Source: an uncultured Collinsella sp. | Lineage (GTDB): Bacteria > Actinomycetota > Coriobacteriia > Coriobacteriales > Coriobacteriaceae | Length of the DNA: 11,071 bases | Reading direction: 5' to 3' | Assembly (NCBI GenBank): GCA_900548255.1 | Contig: URKH01000069.1 | Span: 1-11,071 of the forward strand | In this document: one piece after another, positions 1 to 11,071 of the stretch | How positions within the stretch are numbered: the first letter of the stretch is position 1 | Layout: every line of letters begins with the position of its first letter | The notes under the pieces: generated by a model | Told to the model about the DNA's origin: nothing | The model's input: only the letters and a program-made list of their open reading frames with translations | Database searches by the model: none | Made by a program: the position numbers and the translations under genes

Positions 1-30
1 TAATACTTTCGGTTCACGCACGAATCCGCT

Positions 31-112
31 GCCAGAGACAGCCGGTGCAAACGGGCATCGCCCGCGAGCTTAATGGGACATCCCGCCAGCCGAGGTGGTC
101 GAGTAGATATGT
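31..112 (+). ncRNA. Ribosomal protein L10 leader (rplJL autoregulatory RNA)
   Basis: This part of the rplJ 5' leader carries the hallmarks of the L10 leader family: AGACAGCCGGUG near 36-47 and GCCGAGGUGG at 89-98. A central stem can form between 41-47 and 84-90 (one C-A mismatch, one G-U), with a short outer stem 32-34/96-98. A five-base-pair hairpin lies inside at 52-56/60-64, and a small one near 75-84. In the family, L10 or the L10-L12 complex binds this structure and represses its own operon. The location, directly before rplJ and followed by a terminator, fits. The call rests on motif recognition and hand folding, not on a covariance model. Confidence 0.85.
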
Positions 113-118
113 CTTCTC

Positions 119-155
119 GCCCCCGTCGCTCATGCAGCGCGGGGGCTTTCTTTTT
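119..155 (+). terminator. Intrinsic terminator (attenuator) in the rplJ leader
   Basis: GCCCCCG (119-125) pairs with CGGGGGC (140-146), with a further CGC/GCG pairing inside after one bulged T, and TTTCTTTTT follows at 147-155. It lies about 65 bases before the rplJ start, inside the leader, so it probably acts as a conditional attenuator and not as the end of an upstream unit. A competing antiterminator is possible: CGAG (100-103) with CTCG (116-119), extended by G97-G98 with C120-C121 and G94-G95 with C123-C124. It would consume most of the terminator's 5' arm. Confidence 0.8.
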
Positions 156-206
156 GGACATGCCCCCGTCACGTCCTTGTGGCGGACCGTGCCCGGAAAG
201 AATTCG

Positions 207-214
207 AGGAGGTG
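207..214 (+). promoter_or_regulatory. Ribosome binding site of rplJ
   Basis: AGGAGGTG is a near-perfect Shine-Dalgarno sequence, with eight bases between AGGAGG and the ATG at 221. It fixes the rplJ start and fits a highly expressed ribosomal protein gene. Confidence 0.85.
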
Positions 215-220
215 TAATTC

Positions 221-742
221 ATGCCCCAGCAGTACAAAATCGACAAGGTTGCAGAGATCGAGTCCCGTATCGCCGAGAACGCCGGTCTGTTCGTCGTCTA
301 CTACAACGGTCTGACGGTTAAGCAGGCTCAGGAGCTGCGTCATCAGCTTCGCGAGTGCGGCGCCGAGATGAAGGTCTACAAGAACAACCTGGTCAAGATC
401 GCTCTCAAGAACCAGGAGCAGCCCGAGCTCGACGAGATCCTCGCCGGCCCCGTCGCTTATGTGTTCTACGAGTCCGAGCCGGTCGAGGCCGCTAAGGCCC
501 TTAAGGATTTCTCCGCTAAGTCCAAGGGCGTCCTTGAGATCAAGGGCGGTATCTCCGACGGCAAGGCCGTTTCCGCTGATGATGTTAAGGCTATCGCCGA
601 GCTGCCCACCAAGGATCAGCTTCTCGGCCAGATCGCCGGTCTCATCTCCGGTTTCGCTCGCGACATCGCTGTCTGCGTCAACGGCGTTTCCTCTGGTCTC
701 GCTCGTTCGATCCAGCAGGTCTCCGAGCAGAAGGCAGCCTAG
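221..742 (+). CDS. rplJ: 50S ribosomal protein L10 (uL10)
   Basis: This 173-residue protein forms the base of the L7/L12 stalk of the large ribosomal subunit. Its N-terminal domain (about 1-130) binds 23S rRNA and L11, and its C-terminal helix anchors L12 dimers that recruit translation GTPases. Family signals are the N-terminal YKIDKVAEIESRI, then LFVVYYNGLTVKQAQELR, KVYKNNLVKIAL, GPVAYVF and GGISDGKAV. The C-terminal helix from PTKDQLL (about 130) to the end is roughly ten residues longer than recalled for E. coli L10, which may mean a third L12 dimer site. The start is set by the AGGAGGTG site. It is followed by rplL and preceded by an L10 leader with an attenuator, so autogenous control is expected. 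rplA, the usual upstream neighbour, is outside the window. Codon use is strongly biased, as in highly expressed genes. Confidence 0.97.
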   Translation: MPQQYKIDKVAEIESRIAENAGLFVVYYNGLTVKQAQELRHQLRECGAEMKVYKNNLVKIALKNQEQPELDEILAGPVAYVFYESEPVEAAKALKDFSAKSKGVLEIKGGISDGKAVSADDVKAIAELPTKDQLLGQIAGLISGFARDIAVCVNGVSSGLARSIQQVSEQKAA

Positions 743-757
743 TCGCTGTTTTCACCC

Positions 758-825
758 GCGGCGGCAACGCCGCACCCCTGGCGCATTCGCGCCGTGTTTT
801 AACTGATCTCCGTGCATCCGCACGG
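758..825 (+). other. Three tandem hairpins between rplJ and rplL
   Basis: Three perfect small stems lie in the 102-base gap. They are GCGGCG/CGCCGC with a GCAA (GNRA) tetraloop at 758-773, GGCGC/GCGCC with loop ATTC at 780-793 followed by GTGTTTT, and CCGTGC/GCACGG with loop ATCC at 810-825, just before the rplL ribosome binding site. They could be RNA processing or stabilising elements that raise rplL output relative to rplJ, since L12 is needed in several copies per L10. The second stem has only a short T run and is at best a weak terminator. The stems are directly visible; the role is inferred. Confidence 0.6.
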
Positions 826-844
826 AAACCGAAAGGACTTAGAA

Positions 845-1222
845 ATGGCTAAGCTTACCACCGATGAGATCATCGATGCTCTTAAGGAAATGACCCTTCT
901 CGAGGCTTCCGAGCTCGTTAAGGCTATCGAGGACACCTTCGGCGTTTCCGCCGCTGCTCCTGCCGCTGTTGTCGCCGCTCCCGCTGCTGGCGCTGCTGAG
1001 GCCGAGGAGAAGACCGAGTTTGACGTCGTGCTCGAGGGCTTCGGCGACAACAAGATCCAGGTCATCAAGGCCGTCCGTGAGCTCACCAACCTTGGCCTGA
1101 AGGAGGCCAAGGAGGTCGTCGAGGGCGCTCCCAAGGCTGTTCTCGAGGGTGCCAAGAAGGAGGACGCCGAGGCTGCCAAGGAGAAGCTCGAGGCTGCTGG
1201 CGCTGCTGTCACCCTCAAGTAA
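845..1222 (+). CDS. rplL: 50S ribosomal protein L7/L12 (bL12)
   Basis: This 125-residue acidic stalk protein is present in several copies on L10 and contacts EF-Tu, EF-G and other translation GTPases. The N-terminal dimerisation domain (1 to about 33) begins MAKLTTDEIIDALKEMTLLE. An Ala-rich flexible hinge follows (about 35-55, AAAPAAVVAAPAAGAAEAE). The globular C-terminal domain (about 57-125) contains EKTEFDVVLEGF, IQVIKAVRELTNLGLKEAKE and VEGAPKAVLEGAKKEDAEAA, with the conserved GLKEAK surface that binds the factors. Length matches the family. The ATG at 845 is chosen because AAAGGA (832-837) lies seven bases upstream; the frame is open to an ATG at 812, but that would add 11 residues the family lacks. 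Co-transcribed with rplJ; a strong terminator follows. Confidence 0.98.
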   Translation: MAKLTTDEIIDALKEMTLLEASELVKAIEDTFGVSAAAPAAVVAAPAAGAAEAEEKTEFDVVLEGFGDNKIQVIKAVRELTNLGLKEAKEVVEGAPKAVLEGAKKEDAEAAKEKLEAAGAAVTLK

Positions 1223-1250
1223 TCAGGCTTTCTCGCCAGATTTCTTTGCA

Positions 1251-1289
1251 GACGGGGTTCGCATTGCGAGCCCCGTCTTTTTTGTTTTT
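1251..1289 (+). terminator. Intrinsic terminator after rplL
   Basis: GACGGGG (1251-1257) pairs with CCCCGTC (1271-1277). An inner TCGC/GCGA extends the stem around an ATT loop, and TTTTTTGTTTTT follows. It is a textbook strong terminator and ends the rplJL unit 29 bases after the rplL stop. Confidence 0.93.
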
Positions 1290-1412
1290 AGGTCCCTCGG
1301 TATCGGTTGCTCAAACTGCCATGTTCTGTGATTTGCGTCGTATCGGGTGTCCTGCCGTTGGGTAATAAAATTGCACCATTCGAGCAATAATTTGCGTTGA
1401 CCTGCTGAAGAA

Positions 1413-1440
1413 TTGTCCCTGCCTTGTAGCGACATATAGT
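1413..1440 (+). promoter_or_regulatory. Candidate σ70-type promoter of galU
   Basis: TTGTCC (1413-1418), a 16-base spacer and TATAGT (1435-1440) match the housekeeping pattern. Transcription would start near 1447, about 90 bases before the galU ATG. A better -35-like TTGACC sits at 1397-1402 but has no -10 at a suitable distance. The 314-base gap between rplL and galU otherwise holds the rplL terminator, this promoter and the hairpins of the galU leader. I see no gene in it. Confidence 0.5.
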
Positions 1441-1477
1441 TCCAGCGGTAAGATGCTTGGGTATCGCAATTTGGTCT

Positions 1478-1514
1478 GCGGCTGTGTGCCGCACGCATGG
1501 GGCGCTTTTGCGCC
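1478..1514 (+). other. Two hairpins in the galU leader
   Basis: TGCGGC/GCCGCA closes a TGTGT loop at 1478-1494, and GGCGC/GCGCC closes a TTTT loop at 1501-1514. The second stem ends four bases before AAAGGA, the only ribosome binding site seen for galU, so it could affect access of the ribosome. No long T tract follows either stem, so terminators are unlikely. I do not recognise a known riboswitch here. Confidence 0.55.
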
Positions 1515-1518
1515 TGCG

Positions 1519-1530
1519 AAAGGATCTTTG
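1519..1530 (+). promoter_or_regulatory. Ribosome binding site of galU; ambiguous start
   Basis: AAAGGA (1519-1524) lies 12 bases before the ATG at 1537 and only three bases before an in-frame TTG at 1528. Neither spacing is ideal. The ATG is preferred because family members begin essentially at (M)xKAIIPAAGLGTR; the TTG would add only three residues (M-N-N). Confidence 0.5.
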
Positions 1531-1536
1531 AATAAC

Positions 1537-2445
1537 ATGAAGGCAATCATCCCCGCCGCCGGTCTTGGCACGCGTTTTCTGCCTGGCACCAAGTGCACGC
1601 CCAAAGAGATGCTGCCGGTGCTCGACAAGCCCGTCATTCAGTACGTCGTCGAGGAGGCGCTCGACCCCGAGGAAGTCGACGACGCCATCATCGTTACTTC
1701 TCCCGGTAAGCCCGAGCTACTGAACTACTTCCAGCCCGATCGCTCGCTCGAGAACCTGCTGCGCGAGCGCGGCAAGAACGCCTATGCCGATGCCGTCGCC
1801 CACGCTGGCGGTATGCCGGTCGACTTCCGTTATCAGTACGAGCCCAAGGGCCTCGGCCATGCTATCCGCTCTGCTGCCGACGCCGTAGCAGGGGAGAACT
1901 TCCTGGTTCTTCTGGGCGACTACGTTGTGCCTAATCGCGACATCTGCGACAAGATGCTCGCCGTTTCCAAGGAGCACGGTGGCGCTTCGGTTATCGCCGT
2001 CGCTGCTTGCTCGCCCGAGGAAGTCAGCCGCTACGGCGTTATCGCCGGTGAGCGCGTCGGTTCGCTCGAGGGTGCCGAGGACGTTGCCGATGCAGAGCCG
2101 GGCGCTGTCTGGCGTATCGGCGGTCTGGTTGAGAAGCCCGCTCCCGAGGCTGCTCCGTCCAACCTGTACATCGTCGGTCGCTACCTGCTGAGCCCGCTAG
2201 TCATGGACCTGCTGGCCGATCAGCAGGCCGGTAAGGGCGGCGAGATCCAGCTCACCGACGCCATGGCCCGTTCGCTCGACCGCGAGGCCATGTACGCCGT
2301 CGTCATCGACCCGCTGTCGGGCTACGACACCGGCACTCCCTCTGGTTGGATGGCCACTAACGCCCTCATGGCTGCAAACGACCCCCGCTTTGCCGATGCC
2401 TTCTGGGACGCCATCGACGAGCGCGGCGGATTGATGCGCAAGTAA
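1537..2445 (+). CDS. galU: UTP-glucose-1-phosphate uridylyltransferase (UDP-glucose pyrophosphorylase)
   Basis: This cytoplasmic enzyme makes UDP-glucose and pyrophosphate from UTP and glucose 1-phosphate, feeding envelope polysaccharide, glycolipid and galactose metabolism. It has 302 residues, normal for bacterial GalU. Motifs in order: nucleotide-binding IIPAAGLGTRFLPGTK (4-19), KEMLPVLDKPVIQYVVEEA (24-41), YEPKGLGHAI (101-110), VLLGDY with the likely metal-binding Asp128, VEKPAPEAAPSN (198-209), GKGGEIQLTDAM (232-243) and GYDTG (262-266). Oddities: GDY replaces the usual GDD, and TSPGKPELLNYF (54-65) replaces a TGRxKRAIEDHFD-like stretch. The gene is unrelated to the flanking ribosome and RNA polymerase genes and is bounded by its own promoter and terminator. 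Unlike rpoB and rpoC it uses CTA leucine codons (twice), so it is probably less highly expressed. A sister nucleotidyltransferase with another sugar substrate is possible but less likely. Confidence 0.88.
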   Translation: MKAIIPAAGLGTRFLPGTKCTPKEMLPVLDKPVIQYVVEEALDPEEVDDAIIVTSPGKPELLNYFQPDRSLENLLRERGKNAYADAVAHAGGMPVDFRYQYEPKGLGHAIRSAADAVAGENFLVLLGDYVVPNRDICDKMLAVSKEHGGASVIAVAACSPEEVSRYGVIAGERVGSLEGAEDVADAEPGAVWRIGGLVEKPAPEAAPSNLYIVGRYLLSPLVMDLLADQQAGKGGEIQLTDAMARSLDREAMYAVVIDPLSGYDTGTPSGWMATNALMAANDPRFADAFWDAIDERGGLMRK

Positions 2446-2465
2446 GCCTTCGGGCACCGACATTT

Positions 2466-2498
2466 ACGGGCGTGGACCTCGGTTCGCGCCCGTTTTTT
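2466..2498 (+). terminator. Intrinsic terminator after galU
   Basis: ACGGGCG (2466-2472) pairs with CGCCCGT (2487-2493) and is followed by a run of six T to 2498. It begins 20 bases after the galU stop, so rpoB needs its own promoter or readthrough. Confidence 0.88.
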
Positions 2499-2522
2499 AT
2501 AAGAGCTGCGATTGCTAGCTCT

Positions 2523-2547
2523 CTGTTCACATAAAATATATGAACAG
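2523..2547. repeat. 25-bp AT-rich inverted repeat upstream of rpoB
   Basis: CTGTTCA (2523-2529) and TGAACAG (2541-2547) are perfect inverted arms around CATAAAATATA, whose interior can pair three more bases. No T tract follows, so it is not an obvious terminator. It could be an operator or a DNA structure, and its right arm overlaps the LexA-like palindrome described next. Confidence 0.6.
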
Positions 2548-2554
2548 ATGTTCG
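2541..2554. promoter_or_regulatory. LexA (SOS)-box-like palindrome
   Basis: TGAACAGATGTTCG contains GAAC-N4-GTTC and matches 12 of 14 positions of the Gram-positive/actinobacterial LexA consensus CGAACRNRYGTTYC; the 3' half GTTCGA also fits the longer mycobacterial palindrome. It lies about 125 bases before the inferred rpoB transcription start, so it may serve another start site or be coincidental. The sequence match is visible; LexA binding is inferred. Confidence 0.4.
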
Positions 2555-2631
2555 ATACACATACATCTACCTGCGTGTTTTCTGTCGAAAAACTTTGCTA
2601 CTCCAAAAACTCAATCGCGTCAAGGCTTTTC

Positions 2632-2659
2632 TTGCCCAACGGTCGGTACCTGATAAACT
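2632..2659 (+). promoter_or_regulatory. Candidate promoter of rpoBC (extended -10)
   Basis: TTGCCC (2632-2637) and TAAACT (2654-2659) are 16 bases apart, and TG one base before the -10 makes it an extended -10 (TGATAAACT). The start would be near 2666, giving a leader of about 67 bases. Two A5 tracts at 2588-2592 and 2605-2609 lie at roughly -78 and -61 and could act as upstream, UP-element-like DNA. Confidence 0.55.
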
Positions 2660-2675
2660 ATTAGGTTGCGATAAC

Positions 2676-2696
2676 TGGCGAAGCTATGCCTCGCCA
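2676..2696 (+). other. Hairpin in the rpoB leader
   Basis: TGGCGA (2676-2681) pairs with TCGCCA (2691-2696), with a possible GC/GC inner extension. It sits about 20 bases before the ribosome binding site and has no T tract. It may stabilise the mRNA or bind a regulator; nothing more can be said. Confidence 0.5.
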
Positions 2697-2716
2697 ACCC
2701 ACCGAGCATTTCCGTG

Positions 2717-2723
2717 AAGGAGG
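2717..2723 (+). promoter_or_regulatory. Ribosome binding site of rpoB (GTG start)
   Basis: AAGGAGG lies nine bases before the GTG at 2733. Because the start codon is not ATG, this site decides the start; the product then begins MTYAYTATERKRVSFG, with the conserved RxSFGKI at the expected place for actinobacterial β. Confidence 0.85.
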
Positions 2724-2732
2724 AAAAACCTG

Positions 2733-6224
<3,492 letters not shown>

Positions 6225-6230
6225 TTGACT

Positions 6231-10706
<4,476 letters not shown>

Positions 10707-10712
10707 TTAGTT

Positions 10713-10747
10713 CCGCCGTTCTAACGAACGGCGGCGACCTCCGTCGC
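10713..10747 (+). other. Two GC hairpins directly after rpoC
   Basis: CCGCCGTTC (10713-10721) and GAACGGCGG (10726-10734) form a perfect nine-base-pair stem with a TAAC loop, seven bases after the rpoC stop. GCGAC/GTCGC with loop CTCC (10734-10747) follows and shares one base with it. There is no T tract, so these are more likely 3'-end mRNA stabilisers or processing sites than terminators. Confidence 0.6.
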
Positions 10748-10750
10748 TGC

Positions 10751-10850
10751 GCGGCCCCCAGAGCTACAATCTGTCATTCAAAAGGCAGGGCATGACCAAA
10801 AGGTCAATGCCCTGCCTTTTTCATGCCATCTTGTACGCTCTGGGGGCCGC
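10751..10850. repeat. 100-bp nested inverted repeat after rpoC
   Basis: The outer arms GCGGCCCCCAGAGC (10751-10764) and GCTCTGGGGGCCGC (10837-10850) are perfect 14-base inverted repeats, extended by TACAA (10765-10769) and TTGTA (10831-10835) after one unpaired base. They enclose the terminator at 10780-10821. The whole block could form a long interrupted stem in RNA or a cruciform in DNA. I see no open frame in it and no clean target-site duplication around it. It could be a small non-autonomous mobile repeat or a reinforced 3' end; see the finding. Confidence 0.7.
10780..10821 (+). terminator. Strong intrinsic terminator of rpoBC, bidirectional in form
   Basis: AAAAGGCAGGGCAT (10780-10793) pairs with ATGCCCTGCCTTTT (10807-10820), and GACC/GGTC extend the stem to 18 pairs around an AAAA loop, with one bulged A at 10806. 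T follows on the + strand and the A run gives U on the − strand, so it could stop transcription from either side. Confidence 0.93.
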
Positions 10851-10893
10851 TCGCTTGCGTATGCTCAACCTGTTGCGTTCCGTTGATCCCTTG

Positions 10894-10927
10894 CCAAAAA
10901 GGGACAGGTTTATTTTGGTAGGTTTTT
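10894..10927. repeat. Possible dispersed repeat segment
   Basis: This AT-rich stretch contains CCAAAA/TTTTGG inverted arms (10894-10899, 10913-10918) and two copies of AGGTTT. Its GGGACAGGTTT...AGGTTT look is reminiscent of short dispersed elements in gut actinobacteria, but I cannot confirm that from a single copy. Confidence 0.2.
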
Positions 10928-10939
10928 CCTGCTTGGATT

Positions 10940-10968
10940 TGAAACATTTCGTTCGGTCAAAGCGTATC
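10940..10968 (+). promoter_or_regulatory. ECF-sigma-type promoter for the downstream gene
   Basis: TGAAAC (10940-10945), 17 bases, then CGTATC (10963-10968) matches the -35/-10 pattern used by group IV (ECF) sigma factors such as Bacillus SigW and SigM. Transcription would start near 10973, about 44 bases before the ATG of the sigma-factor-like gene. That places an ECF-type promoter just ahead of a likely sigma gene, the usual arrangement for autoregulation. Of the 310 bases between rpoC and this gene, the rest holds the hairpins, nested repeat and terminator already listed. Confidence 0.55.
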
Positions 10969-11005
10969 TATGGTGAGGACCTCATCAAGAACCATCAGCG
11001 TCACC

Positions 11006-11014
11006 GGGAGGTGA
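11006..11014 (+). promoter_or_regulatory. Ribosome binding site of the partial last gene
   Basis: GGGAGGTGA is a strong Shine-Dalgarno match, with GGAGG five bases from the ATG at 11017. It favours that start over an in-frame ATG at 10861, which has no comparable site and would lie upstream of the ECF-type promoter. Confidence 0.75.
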
Positions 11015-11016
11015 TT

Positions 11017-11071
11017 ATGGAAGAACAAACTTTTAGACAGGCACTCGAAGATCACCGGGATGTCGTGTTTC
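11017..11071 (+). CDS. Probable ECF-type RNA polymerase sigma factor, 5' part only
   Basis: Only 18 codons are inside the window: MEEQTFRQALEDHRDVVF. The pattern FxxALxxHRDxVF resembles the start of region 2 in σ70-family ECF factors, where a short helix with (E/D)xHRxxVY opens the core-polymerase-binding domain. Support comes from the strong ribosome binding site and from the TGAAAC-N17-CGTATC promoter just upstream, which suggests autoregulation. AGA and TTT codons appear at once, unlike the biased usage of rpoB and rpoC, consistent with a weakly expressed regulator. The identification rests on very little sequence; another helical protein remains possible. The gene runs off the window end. 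Confidence 0.55.
   Translation, partial: MEEQTFRQALEDHRDVVF

Noticed and set aside
1..7. TAATACT resembling a -10 box at the very start of the window.
   Set aside because: The -35 position lies outside the window, so a promoter for rplJ here cannot be judged.
780..800. Hairpin GGCGC/GCGCC followed by GTGTTTT as a terminator between rplJ and rplL.
   Set aside because: The stem is only five pairs and the T run four bases; rplL has no visible separate promoter and must be cotranscribed.
1397..1402. TTGACC as the -35 of the galU promoter.
   Set aside because: No acceptable -10 lies 16-18 bases downstream; TTGTCC/TATAGT at 1413-1440 fits better.
1453..1536. Upstream ATG in frame with galU (28 extra residues).
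   Set aside because: The added residues match nothing in the family, cover the two leader hairpins, and lack a ribosome binding site; family members start at KAIIPAAG.
10861..11016. In-frame upstream extension of the last gene from an ATG at 10861 (52 more codons).
   Set aside because: No ribosome binding site is seen there, the extension translates to unremarkable sequence, and the ECF-type promoter and strong GGAGGTGA site favour the start at 11017.
11001..11059. TCACCGGGA repeated at 11001-11009 and again near 11046-11058.
   Set aside because: Two nine-base copies, one in the ribosome-binding-site region and one in coding sequence, are compatible with chance.

Overview
The window carries the rplJ-rplL and rpoB-rpoC transcription/translation cluster of a high-GC, Gram-positive-type bacterium. 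All genes that can be supported read on the + strand. The β and β′ sequences are actinobacterial in type: β′ has an N-terminal zinc site, an actinobacterial-type coiled-coil segment and no large proteobacterial trigger-loop insertion. Together with the GC-rich codon choice this points to Coriobacteriia, most likely Collinsella or a close relative. The genus is an inference by eye, without a database search.

Layout. 1-220: 5' leader of rplJ, with an L10-leader structure and an attenuator-like terminator. 221-1222: rplJ (L10) and rplL (L7/L12), separated by three small GC hairpins and followed by a strong terminator. 1290-2498: galU (UTP-glucose-1-phosphate uridylyltransferase) as its own unit, with a candidate promoter, a hairpin-rich leader and a terminator. 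2499-2732: a control region for rpoB containing a LexA-box-like palindrome, an extended -10 promoter and a leader hairpin. 2733-10706: rpoB and rpoC, six bases apart. 10707-10850: hairpins, then a long nested inverted repeat whose core is a very strong terminator. 10851-11071: an ECF-type promoter and the first 18 codons of what looks like a sigma factor.

How it fits together. L10 and L12 build the ribosomal stalk and probably control their own operon through the leader. β and β′ form the RNA polymerase catalytic core, and the last partial gene probably encodes an alternative sigma factor that redirects that polymerase. galU supplies UDP-glucose for envelope glycans and is functionally unrelated to its neighbours, but it is insulated by terminators.

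Most interesting. (1) β′ ends in a roughly 230-residue extension containing a stretch that aligns without gaps to the DNA-binding C-terminal domain of the α subunit (αCTD), keeping the equivalents of R265, N268, G296, K298 and E302. (2) The fork loop 2 region of β is replaced by a longer basic segment, 16 residues instead of 8. (3) β and β′ carry acidic tails sharing a short motif, (S/A)xLD(D/E)L...VDTD. Together these suggest an RNA polymerase with lineage-specific changes at the downstream fork and at its C-terminal tails.
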